This document shows positions 32,076 to 38,266 of a stretch of DNA of 38,266 nucleotides, piece by piece. The translations under genes were made by a program, and so were the position numbers. The notes beneath the pieces are model-generated. The model was given only the letters and a program-made list of their open reading frames with translations, was not told the origin of the DNA and did not search any database. Each line of letters begins with the position of its first letter. Position 1 is the first letter of the stretch. Source of the stretch: Candidatus Saccharimonadota bacterium. GTDB taxonomy: Bacteria; Patescibacteriota; Saccharimonadia; Saccharimonadales; UBA4665. The stretch is from contig JAGORO010000009.1 in assembly GCA_018062785.1 (NCBI GenBank), positions 1-38,266 of the forward strand, written 5' to 3'.

Positions 32076-32668
32076 AAGACGTTTCACGTCCAGCGCACGA
32101 CATAAAGCACAGCAAGACATCACTCGGTTTCTGGGTGTACCTAATGACCGACTGCATTTTGTTCGCTAGCCTCTTTGTGACATTTATGGTACTCCGCAAT
32201 AACACTGCCGGTGGCGTTGCTGGCAAGGATATCATCGACCTCAATTTTGTATTTGTCGAGACGACGGTACTGCTCATAAGCAGCGTTGCGAGCGGTATGG
32301 CGCTGCTCGAGGCTTACCGCGGCGGTAGAGGTTCTAAGCGGCGCGTCCTTGGCTGGCTAGTTGTGACGGGTTTGCTTGGCGCGATATTTCTGGGCATGGA
32401 AGTGTACGAGTTTTCGCACCTTTTGCACGAAGGCCACTCATGGAGAGTTAGCGGTTTCCTCTCGGCCTTCTTTGGTCTAGTGGGCACGCACGGTTTGCAC
32501 ATCACAGCCGGACTCGTTTGGCTTGGTGTACTCGCGCGCTACATATATTCTCGTGGACTGAGCCAGCGCTCACTTCAAAACATCACTATGTTTAGTTTGT
32601 TTTGGCACTTCCTAGACATTGTCTGGATTTGTATTTTTACCATCGTCTATCTTTTGGGGGTACTCTAG
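32072..32668 (+). CDS. cyoC: Cytochrome bo3 quinol oxidase subunit III
   Basis: A 198-aa five-helix subunit. Typical elements are KTSLGFWVYLMTDCILFASLFVTFMVL at the start, LNFVFVETTVLLISSVASGMALLEA, MEVYEFSHLLHEGHSWRVSGFLSAFFGLVGTHGLHITAGLVWLGVL (with the conserved Glu and His of COX3) and the final NITMFSLFWHFLDIVWICIFTIVYLLG. It stabilises the core and proton uptake. ATGA overlap with cyoB; cyoD follows after one base. Confidence 0.96.
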   Translation: MKDVSRPAHDIKHSKTSLGFWVYLMTDCILFASLFVTFMVLRNNTAGGVAGKDIIDLNFVFVETTVLLISSVASGMALLEAYRGGRGSKRRVLGWLVVTGLLGAIFLGMEVYEFSHLLHEGHSWRVSGFLSAFFGLVGTHGLHITAGLVWLGVLARYIYSRGLSQRSLQNITMFSLFWHFLDIVWICIFTIVYLLGVL

Positions 32669-32669
32669 T

Positions 32670-33071
32670 ATGAAAAACAATGCGGCACAAAAAGAGTACA
32701 CAAAAGGTATTGGTACCTACTTGGTTGGCTTTGTCGCATCACTCGTGCTTACTTGTATAGCGTTTGGGTTGGTAACGTATACGGCCGATGGCTCGTTTGA
32801 GCTTGCCCGTGGCACGCTCATTGGCATTTTGGCGCTACTGGCGAGCATACAAGTCACGGTACAGGTGGTGTTTTTCCTGCATATGAGTACCGAGCGCAAC
32901 GCACGCTGGACGCAACTTTCCGGCCTATTTGCGGTGATGGTTGTGTTGATCATTGTCATTGGTTCTATCTGGGTAATGGATAACCTCAACTACAATATGA
33001 TGCCAAAAGACACAGTCGAGTACATGCAAAAGAAGGAAGCTATACAACATATAGAACACGAAAGTCGCTAA
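32670..33071 (+). CDS. cyoD: Cytochrome bo3 quinol oxidase subunit IV
   Basis: A 133-aa protein with three predicted helices (about 15-38, 45-68 and 80-102) of the COX4-bacterial/CyoD type: GTYLVGFVASLVLTCIAFGLV, LIGILALLASIQVTVQVVFFLHMS, FAVMVVLIIVIGSIWVMDNLNYNM. The FFLHM segment is characteristic. ATG 32670, one base after the cyoC stop, is chosen over a longer frame that overlaps cyoC. A polar tail after NYNMM makes it longer than E. coli CyoD (109 aa). Confidence 0.93.
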   Translation: MKNNAAQKEYTKGIGTYLVGFVASLVLTCIAFGLVTYTADGSFELARGTLIGILALLASIQVTVQVVFFLHMSTERNARWTQLSGLFAVMVVLIIVIGSIWVMDNLNYNMMPKDTVEYMQKKEAIQHIEHESR

Positions 33072-33072
33072 T

Positions 33073-33939
33073 ATGAACTGGAAAAAATACCTTACTGTCA
33101 CGAAGCCAGGAATTGTTGTCGGCAATCTGATGGTTACTATCGGCGCGTACTTGTTCGCTTCCGACCTAGAGCCAGAGTTTTTGACTTTTTTGGGACTTAC
33201 TATCGGCACAATTTGTGTCATTGCTGCTTCTTGCGTCCTCAATAACTACCTCGATCGCAGCATAGATGCTTCGATGGAGCGAACATCTAAGCGGCCTTCC
33301 GTCACTGGTGCGATTTCGCTACGAATTGCCTTGCCCTATGCCGGCGTACTGCTAGCTCTAGGTAGCTGGCTACTATGGAACTATACAAACGCGTACACCT
33401 GTTGGGTGGGTTTATTTGGTGCGTTTTGGTACGTGGTAGTGTATGGGATTGTAAAGCGCACGACACCTTACTCGACGCTCATCGGTACTATTTCTGGAGC
33501 CACTCCTCCTCTTGCAGGGTACCTAGCCGCAGCTGGTCGTTTTGACGTGGTGGCATGGTGCCTCTTTGCTCTACTTGTTTTTTGGCAAATGCCCCATTTT
33601 TACGCGATTGCAATTTTTAGAGCCAAAGAATACCGACAAGCTGGTCTACCGCTTCTGAATTTGCAAAAAGGACTTTCGCGAACCGTCTTTGAAATGAGAA
33701 TATACGTGACACTATTTTGTATGGCGCTGGTGGTTTTTTTGTTCGAGTCGTATATAACCGGCATTAGTTTTTTCGCCATGTTTGCCGTGGCGCTCTTTTG
33801 GTTGAGGCAGCATAATGAGATAGCATCGACCGAGCCGAACGCATGGGCTCGCCGTGTGTTTCGAACCTCACTTTCGATACTACCCGTCTACTCATTGCTT
33901 CTAGCTATCGACCCTTGGGTTGGAAGCTGGCTGCATTGA
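33073..33939 (+). CDS. cyoE: Protoheme IX farnesyltransferase
   Basis: A 288-aa UbiA-family prenyltransferase that makes heme O for the oxidase. The first Asp-rich motif is NNYLDRSIDASMERTSKRP (about 56-74), the second lies around YRQAGLPLLNLQKG after FWQMPHFYAIAIFRAKEY. Several membrane helices. It is the last typical gene of the cyo operon, one base after cyoD. Heme B and farnesyl diphosphate supply cannot be judged here. Its stop TGA overlaps the TTG start of the next gene. Confidence 0.96.
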   Translation: MNWKKYLTVTKPGIVVGNLMVTIGAYLFASDLEPEFLTFLGLTIGTICVIAASCVLNNYLDRSIDASMERTSKRPSVTGAISLRIALPYAGVLLALGSWLLWNYTNAYTCWVGLFGAFWYVVVYGIVKRTTPYSTLIGTISGATPPLAGYLAAAGRFDVVAWCLFALLVFWQMPHFYAIAIFRAKEYRQAGLPLLNLQKGLSRTVFEMRIYVTLFCMALVVFLFESYITGISFFAMFAVALFWLRQHNEIASTEPNAWARRVFRTSLSILPVYSLLLAIDPWVGSWLH

Positions 33940-34865
33940 GAAAGCTTCTCTCGGCTATCATAACCGCCTCGATTTTAGCTTTGTTTGGAGTATTCATAGT
34001 ACGCAACTGGGACGTTATGCAGGAAGCCATTGCACAGGTTCAGTACGCGTCATTGCCGGTGGCCATAGGTGCAGTTTTGTTGGTTGGGGTTGGCGTTAGC
34101 TTGGCGGCGTTTGCGTACCAGCAATTGGCGCTGCGCCCGTTACCGTACCATGAATTGTTTATTATTGAAAATGCGGCTATACTCGGCAGTCGTCTTTTAC
34201 CCGCTGGCGTAGGTGGCATGGGCGTTCATGGTGTATATTTGCACAGGCGTCATCATAGTGCCACTCAGGCGTCAGCGGTAGTGCTCGCCAATAACTCGTT
34301 GGGTTTTATAGTGCACGTGCTACTTTTGCTGGCATGTTGCTTACTGGTACCTAGCTCTATCCGTGAACTTCAGCTAGGAGAGCGTTTGCCACAGAGGTGG
34401 GTTTTTGCTGGGTTGGTGATATCATCCGTTTTAGTACTGGCCATACCGCCTCTGCGTCGTCGTGCCAAACGGTTGGTAGGCGAGTTGTTTGCAGCGTATA
34501 GACACTACACCCAAAACCCCAAAAAGGTTGCTCTAGCGGCACTGTCCCTTGCATTGGTGACCTGTACGAATGTGTTCATCTTGTGGCTGGCATGTCGCGA
34601 AGTTGCACCAGCAATAGTTACTGATTTTGCGGCAACGACTATGCTTGTAGTCTATTCGGCTGGCGTGTTCTTTGGCGCCCTGCTGCCAACGCCCGGAGGG
34701 CTCGTCGGTGTAGAAGCGGGTCTTGTGGCTGCGCTCGCGACGTATGGTGTCGATGTAAAAACCGCCATTACATGTACGCTTTTATTCCGATTGGCAACAT
34801 ACTGGTTTCCGTTACTGCCGGGTCTTGCTGGGTTGATACTTGCACGTCAGTACAAGCTGCTTTAG
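33936..34865 (+). CDS. LPG-synthase/YbhN-type membrane protein
   Basis: A 309-aa polytopic protein (about eight helices) of the lysylphosphatidylglycerol-synthase transmembrane family, seen also as AglD/YbhN-type proteins. Family-like blocks are ENAAILGSRLLPAGVGGMGVHGVYLHRR, ASAVVLANNSLGFIVHVLLLL, and YSAGVFFGALLPTPGGLVGVEAGLVAALATYGVD with the PTPGGLG-like motif. Members flip or transfer lipids or glycolipids. TTG 33936 is proposed: it overlaps the cyoE stop (TTGA), with GGAAG 9 nt upstream, as at other couplings here. The longer upstream frame would lie inside cyoE. Its link with the oxidase is positional only. It is convergent with the histidine kinase, 8 bp apart. Confidence 0.85.
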   Translation: MRKLLSAIITASILALFGVFIVRNWDVMQEAIAQVQYASLPVAIGAVLLVGVGVSLAAFAYQQLALRPLPYHELFIIENAAILGSRLLPAGVGGMGVHGVYLHRRHHSATQASAVVLANNSLGFIVHVLLLLACCLLVPSSIRELQLGERLPQRWVFAGLVISSVLVLAIPPLRRRAKRLVGELFAAYRHYTQNPKKVALAALSLALVTCTNVFILWLACREVAPAIVTDFAATTMLVVYSAGVFFGALLPTPGGLVGVEAGLVAALATYGVDVKTAITCTLLFRLATYWFPLLPGLAGLILARQYKLL

Positions 34866-34873
34866 CCTCGTAA

Positions 34874-35872
34874 TTATTGAAGAGGAAGCCGCACGGTGAA
34901 TTTGCTTCCTTCTCCCAGCTTACTTGTGACACTGATCTCACCATGTAGTGTTTTCATGATGCGTCGAGCGAGCGAAAGCCCCAGCCCGTTACCGATGGTA
35001 TGGTTTTTGGTGCGAGAAAGATCAGCACGATAAAACGTGTCAAAAATATGTGGCAAGTCGGCTTTTGCGATCCCTGGGCCGTCGTCTGCCACATCAAGGT
35101 AGGCGTACCTGCCCTTTGAACGACTGGTGAGGGTAATTTTTGCTCCTTTATGGCTATACTTCAGAGCATTATCGAGTAGTATAGTCAGGACGTCTGCCAG
35201 TAAGTTGGAATTGGTGAGTGCTGCTATATGACTAACATTATTTTGGATGGTGCTATTGCGACTCTGAGCCAATGACAGCATAGTATTGAGCGCTACGGTC
35301 GCAATTTCATCGAGTGCTGCAGGCGAACGAGTAACTTCTTCGGCTTGGGCAAGCAAAAGCAATCGGTCGGTTAGCGCCTGCAAACGAATGACCTCTTCGT
35401 GGTTGCTCTGGAGAGTCGCCCTCATGGCAGGTTTTGACGGGCTAGTGCCGCGAAGGAGGACTTCTATTTCCGCCTGCATAATACTCAGTGGTGTACGAAG
35501 CTCGTGCGCGGCATCACTGCTAAATCTTGTTTGAGCTTCCAGCGCTTCTTCGATAGGATGAACCGTGCGACGAGCGAGAAGATAGGCACATAGACTGCCG
35601 AGTCCTAGAGCAATTATGTCGAAGGCGATGAGGTTGGCTGCAAGACGCTTTTGGGCTAGGTTTGCCCTAGCTTCTCTCTCGCGTTCGAGGACATTTTCGA
35701 TATCCTCTTCGAGAGAGTTACCAGCTCTGTCATAGCCGATATGTGGAGGTCTTCGGTTGAACTCCTGCGTACCAATACTGTACACAATGGCGCTAAAAAA
35801 CAAACACAACACAAATATAATGAGCGTGTACCAAGCCGTAAGACGTGCCGTGGTCGAGGCAATCGTTTTTAT
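34874..35872 (-). CDS. Sensor histidine kinase
   Basis: A 332-aa HisKA/HATPase_c kinase if it starts at the ATA codon at 35872. Helix 1 (about 11-34, LTAWYTLIIFVLCLFFSAIVYSIG) is followed by a short outer segment (about 35-80) and helix 2 (about 80-98). The DAAHELRTPLS H-box has His123, then an N-box in ILLDNALKYS, DVADDGPGIAKADLPHIF and GNGLGLSLARRIM. It should autophosphorylate and pass phosphate to the adjacent regulator. GTG 35812 would cut helix 1. No ATG/GTG/TTG lies between that GTG and the end of the regulator gene in frame, but GGAG stands 7 nt before ATA 35872, which overlaps the regulator stop as ATAA. Confidence 0.88.
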   Translation of the reverse strand: MKTIASTTARLTAWYTLIIFVLCLFFSAIVYSIGTQEFNRRPPHIGYDRAGNSLEEDIENVLEREREARANLAQKRLAANLIAFDIIALGLGSLCAYLLARRTVHPIEEALEAQTRFSSDAAHELRTPLSIMQAEIEVLLRGTSPSKPAMRATLQSNHEEVIRLQALTDRLLLLAQAEEVTRSPAALDEIATVALNTMLSLAQSRNSTIQNNVSHIAALTNSNLLADVLTILLDNALKYSHKGAKITLTSRSKGRYAYLDVADDGPGIAKADLPHIFDTFYRADLSRTKNHTIGNGLGLSLARRIMKTLHGEISVTSKLGEGSKFTVRLPLQ

Positions 35873-36546
35873 GGTGTTACTCCAATTTTGTACCCAAAAC
35901 CTCGAACGGTGTGGATTAGTTGCTTGGCAAACGGCCTGTCGATCTTGGTTCTTAAATACCCTATGTACGCCTCGACCGTGTTGGGCAGAATATCTGCATC
36001 AAAATCCCAGACATGGTTCATGATTGTTGTCTTGCTAAGCACGTGGTCTTGGTTACGCATCAAGTATTCTAATAATCGGTATTCTGTCTGTGAAAGCTGA
36101 ATTGGCTTACCTGCTCTTTTTACGGTTAGCGATAGTGGGTCTAGAACTAAATCTCCCGTTTTTAGCACTGGCATGACAGTATCATGTGGTCGACGCGTCA
36201 ACGCGTGCACACGAGCTAAGAGCTCATCGAAAGCAAACGGTTTTACGAGGTAGTCATCGGCTCCGGCGTTGAGTCCTTCGACACGATTCGTAATTGTTCC
36301 CTTGGCCGTAAGGAGCAAGATGGGTGTCTTGATGCCGCTACTGCGGAGCTCTCTACATATATCTACCCCGTCCATGTTACCGGGCAGCATACGATCGAGG
36401 ATGATGACATCAAACTCATCGGCTTTGGCTGTTGCAAGGCCGCTCGGACCGTCATGACAAATTTCGAGTATCATACGCTCCTGAGTGAAGCCCGTTGCAA
36501 TGGCACGAGCGATTTTACGTTCATCTTCGACAAGGAGTATCTTCAT
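35869..36546 (-). CDS. OmpR/PhoB-family response regulator
   Basis: A 225-aa regulator. Receiver domain: E7-D8 acidic pair, phosphoacceptor D51 in VIILDRMLPG, LLLTAKG and DDYLVKPF with the conserved Lys. C-terminal winged helix (about 130-225) with LSQTEYRLLEYLMRNQDHVLSKTTIMNHVWDFDADILPNTVEAYIGYLRTKID and HTVRGFGYKIG. It binds DNA as a dimer when phosphorylated. ATG 36546 is chosen because the receiver domain begins there; upstream residues in the longer frame are unrelated. TATAAT at 36574-36579 (minus strand) gives a leader of about 21 nt. Possible targets are the adjacent secreted-protein gene or itself. Confidence 0.95.
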   Translation of the reverse strand: MKILLVEDERKIARAIATGFTQERMILEICHDGPSGLATAKADEFDVIILDRMLPGNMDGVDICRELRSSGIKTPILLLTAKGTITNRVEGLNAGADDYLVKPFAFDELLARVHALTRRPHDTVMPVLKTGDLVLDPLSLTVKRAGKPIQLSQTEYRLLEYLMRNQDHVLSKTTIMNHVWDFDADILPNTVEAYIGYLRTKIDRPFAKQLIHTVRGFGYKIGVTP

Positions 36547-36619
36547 TAGGTATAGCTTACTTGGGCTTACTGAATTATACCTGAGAGTTGTAAAAATAGC
36601 GTACTCGCATATGCATAGC

Positions 36620-36648
36620 AAAAGCAGCACCTCCCAGATGCTGCTTTT
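36620..36648 (-). terminator. Terminator of the secreted-protein gene
   Basis: AAAAGCAGCA (36620-36629) pairs perfectly with TGCTGCTTTT (36639-36648) over a 9-nt loop, with T-runs on both strands. It lies 40 nt past the stop of the 36689-37285 gene. Confidence 0.85.
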
Positions 36649-36688
36649 AAAAACATGTACGCTGTGGTTTCTTGGGGTGGGGTTGGTT

Positions 36689-37285
36689 TTAGTTAGTCGA
36701 TGTATCTCCTGTGCTTTCAGCCGTGCTAGGCGTACTAGGAGAAGTTTGGTTGGCTTTTCGGCTGTCACGATTGCCGCCGGGACCATCAGGACCTCTATGA
36801 CCCCTGCCGCCCATCAAGAGGTAATGGTAGTCGGTCGAGATGCCGTTGTCGGTAAGCCACTTGTCGAGTTCGGTTCGTTTCGTCTGCATTTCTGAGTCGG
36901 TCGGACGAGTAGTCTTGCCTCGGTTTGCTTCCATTTCCTTCTGGATTTCGGCGCGCTTGGCGTTAATTTTGTCGGCTTGAGCCTGCGTTAGCTTGCTGTC
37001 TTTGACCAGTTGGGCAACTTCGGTCTTAGTCTGGGTTTCTCTCTCGGCTTGCATGGCTGTGTGCTGCTCATCAAAGACTGCTTGGACGTCAGCTTTCTTG
37101 AGGTTAAATTTCTTGACCAATGCGTCCACTAGGTTCGACATTGGGTCAGTTTTGGCATCACTTGATTGTGATGTTTTGGTTGTATTTTCTGCCGCGTTGG
37201 CGTTCGACTGCGTGACGCCGACGGCGGCTGCACTACCGAAAGCTAGCGAGCTAGCAGTTAGGGCGATTGCGAGATGTTTCTTCAT
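36689..37285 (-). CDS. Secreted helical protein (YckD/Spy-like in character)
   Basis: A 198-aa exported protein. A Sec signal peptide (MKKHLAIALTASSLAFGSAAAVGVTQSNANA, cleavage likely after ANA at about 31) is followed by a Ser/Thr spacer, a helix NLVDALVKKFNLKKADVQAVFDEQHTAMQAERETQTKTEVAQLVKDSKLTQAQADKINAKRAEIQKEMEANRG of the kind seen in YckD/DUF2680 and Spy-type periplasmic chaperones (LTxxQ-like), and a low-complexity Gly/Arg then Ser/Thr-rich C-terminus. AAAGGAAG is the Shine-Dalgarno. The 5' leader has a CCTGA/TCAGG hairpin. It could be an output of the upstream two-component system, but that is inference. Confidence 0.82.
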   Translation of the reverse strand: MKKHLAIALTASSLAFGSAAAVGVTQSNANAAENTTKTSQSSDAKTDPMSNLVDALVKKFNLKKADVQAVFDEQHTAMQAERETQTKTEVAQLVKDSKLTQAQADKINAKRAEIQKEMEANRGKTTRPTDSEMQTKRTELDKWLTDNGISTDYHYLLMGGRGHRGPDGPGGNRDSRKANQTSPSTPSTAESTGDTSTN

Positions 37286-37373
37286 CTACTTCCTTTCGTT
37301 ACCTGATCTGAACATGTCAGGTCAGCCAGTAGTGTAGTGACCATACATGAGAAAATACTGAAAGTAAAAAATA

Positions 37374-37901
37374 CTAATGAGCAAGTAGCTGCTCTTGTAG
37401 CGATTGTGCTTTGCGGACAACCGATTTGGAATGATGCTTAGTCTGAATAGCTAGTATGGTGCGTACTTCCTCTTGTGAAACATCGCCAAGCTGGGCGAAA
37501 TAGACCAGTGTAGCCATAGCCTCTGCGGCAACAATCCAGTCAACATCTACCGTGCCAGCAACAGTAGTCAGCCAGTGCAAAGCTCTTTTTTTCTGTTCAT
37601 CTTGCAAAGTCACTTGTCGGTATATCTGCGCCAGATGCCACTGTATCGATGGCTGACTTATGGAGTGTAGATCATGTTGCATAGTATCTATGTTTGGGGT
37701 AATCCAGTCAGGGTGTAAACGACAAATTTTTTCATACGCATCTGCCGCACGCATTCGGGCCCAAGCATCATCATGAAAAAAGCAATCATACAGCTCGGAA
37801 ATACGTGCTGGTTCCGCCAGAACAGCGCCGACCACCTCATCCACCCTGCCTAGTGAGTTTCTCTTGCCTGCAAGTAATACATCCGTGAACAACTCCTTCA
37901 T
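37374..37901 (-). CDS. HEAT-like helical repeat protein
   Basis: A 175-aa all-helical soluble protein. Successive antiparallel helices (RISELYDCFFHDDAWARMRAADAYEKICRLHPDW, SQPSIQWHLAQIYRQVTLQDEQKKRALHWLTTVA, WIVAAEAMATLVYFAQLGDVSQEEVRTILAIQTKH, SKSVVRKAQSL) look like HEAT or DNA-alkylation-repair-type repeats, which bind proteins or nucleic acid. ATG 37901 is preferred over a TTG at 37919. It has no Shine-Dalgarno; a TAAGCT box 8 nt upstream could be a -10. The role is unknown. Confidence 0.75.
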   Translation of the reverse strand: MKELFTDVLLAGKRNSLGRVDEVVGAVLAEPARISELYDCFFHDDAWARMRAADAYEKICRLHPDWITPNIDTMQHDLHSISQPSIQWHLAQIYRQVTLQDEQKKRALHWLTTVAGTVDVDWIVAAEAMATLVYFAQLGDVSQEEVRTILAIQTKHHSKSVVRKAQSLQEQLLAH

Positions 37902-37952
37902 ACTAACTAAGCTTAGCAAATAACCGTACCTCTAGCCTATCACCCTTGTTTT

Positions 37953-37961
37953 TGCTACAAT
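37953..37961 (+). promoter_or_regulatory. Extended -10 promoter of the right-edge RNA
   Basis: TGCTACAAT, the same 9-mer found before smpB and NDH-2, but here pointing into a segment with no start codon or coding frame. The predicted transcription start is near 37968. Confidence 0.6.
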
Positions 37962-37967
37962 GAATGC

Positions 37968-38160
37968 GCTGTTTATAGAAGGTAAAGCACCGGCCGTTTG
38001 AGCATCGAAGATGCGAGTTAGTCAAACTATGGTCCCAGCATCGGGGTGAGAATGGCCAGTGGCCGTTTGCAAGGGAGTCCACTCTTGAAAACTTGTTTTC
38101 ATAGACGTGGCGACGGGCTCGCCGAAGGTGAGTCGAAATCCCTGCAAGAGATTCGAGCCC
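37968..38160 (+). ncRNA. Putative structured RNA with tRNA-Gln-like segments
   Basis: No reading frame, but dense pairing downstream of a strong -10 box. Helices: GTTTGA/TCAAAC (37996-38001 with 38022-38027) enclosing GCATC-GAA-GATGC; CAC-c-GGCC with GGCC-a-GTG; a long hairpin closed by CCAC/GTGG with a GAAAA-CUUG-UUUUC tip (38080-38110); GGCGA/TCGCC (38109-38123); and GCAaGGGA with TCCCTGC (38069-38145). GGCCGTTTG occurs twice (37992, 38061), giving two partners for CAAAC. Two stretches, 37981-37993 and 38030-38046, match the D-arm and the anticodon-to-variable part of the downstream tRNA-Gln closely. It does not carry the conserved cores of RNase P, tmRNA or SRP RNA. The ends are estimates. 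Confidence 0.55.
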
Positions 38161-38168
38161 TCGTACGT

Positions 38169-38174
38169 TATAAT
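38169..38174 (+). promoter_or_regulatory. -10 box of tRNA-Gln
   Basis: Consensus TATAAT, 17 bp before the tRNA 5' end, with no clear -35. tRNA-Gln can thus be transcribed separately from the upstream RNA. Confidence 0.5.
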
Positions 38175-38191
38175 TTACTAAGCCCAAATAT

Positions 38192-38266
38192 TGGGACGTC
38201 GCCAAGTGGTAAGGCACCGGGTTTTGGTCCCGGCATTCGGGGGTTCGAATCCCTCCGTCCCAGCCA
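38192..38266 (+). tRNA. tRNA-Gln(TTG)
   Basis: A complete cloverleaf: acceptor TGGGACG/CGTCCCA, D-arm with AGTGGTAAGGC, anticodon stem CCGGG/CCCGG around TTTTGGT (anticodon TTG) and T-arm GGGTTCGAATCCC. The 3' CCA is encoded and coincides with the window edge. It decodes CAA/CAG. Confidence 0.97.

Noticed and set aside
37968-38160. Group I intron in a tRNA
   Set aside because: GAAGGTGAGTC near 38124-38134 resembles the S element and GGCGA/TCGCC could be P8, but P7 would have only three pairs, no convincing P/Q core is visible, and no exon halves join to a complete tRNA.
37920-38190. Known RNAs (RNase P, tmRNA, SRP RNA, T-box, cobalamin or TPP riboswitch)
   Set aside because: None of the conserved cores of these classes could be found on either strand.
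37903-38217. Minus-strand frame over the right-edge RNA and tRNA-Gln
   Set aside because: It crosses tRNA-Gln, has Cys/His/Arg-rich non-protein-like composition and lacks initiation signals.

Overview
The window looks like chromosome from a small-genome bacterium of the Candidate Phyla Radiation, most likely Candidatus Saccharibacteria (TM7). This placement is inferred from content: a complete F-type ATP synthase operon, a cytochrome bo3-type quinol oxidase operon, a type II NADH dehydrogenase and an FAD-linked D-lactate-dehydrogenase-like enzyme, with no complex I and no quinone synthesis genes in view. Many very short intergenic regions and leaderless-looking genes fit as well. No rRNA or other phylogenetic marker is present to prove it.

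Layout. Positions 1-2800 hold a tRNA-Asn and a minus-strand unit of a 71-aa protein, SmpB and an ABC-F ATPase. Positions 2800-6200 are a more AT-rich accessory stretch: a large protein joining a sulfotransferase-like P-loop domain to a formylglycine-generating-enzyme-like domain, a P-loop kinase, a NUDIX hydrolase and a GNAT acetyltransferase. Positions 6400-12800 hold two paralogous clan-A-like glycosidases, a 45-aa gene between them, a family 2 glycosyltransferase, a membrane-anchored thermonuclease, a cob(I)alamin adenosyltransferase whose junction with the next gene carries an inserted element flanked by 36-bp direct repeats, two related unknown proteins and a glutaredoxin.

Positions 12900-20300 are the ATP synthase operon: AtpZ/AtpI-like, a, c, b, delta, alpha, orfX, gamma, orfY, beta, epsilon. 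It carries two unrecognised small genes (orfX, orfY) and two structured intergenic segments. Positions 20300-28950 hold an unknown protein, a carbonic-anhydrase-like metal-site protein, an aquaporin-family channel, a UvrD-type helicase with a RecB-like nuclease end, NDH-2 and the FAD-linked oxidase. Positions 29000-34870 are cyoABCDE plus an LPG-synthase-like flippase. Positions 34870-37900 hold a two-component system, a secreted helical protein and a HEAT-like protein. The right edge has a probable structured RNA with tRNA-Gln-like pieces and then tRNA-Gln.

How it works together. NDH-2 and the FAD-linked oxidase would reduce membrane quinone, the bo3 oxidase would reoxidise it and pump protons, and the F1Fo enzyme would use or make the gradient. 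Two initiation styles are visible. Single genes usually have a -10 box (often TGCTACAAT or TATAAT) only 6-7 nt before the start codon, predicting leaderless mRNAs. Operon-internal genes usually overlap the previous stop (ATGA, TAATG, TTGA) and often have a Shine-Dalgarno sequence.
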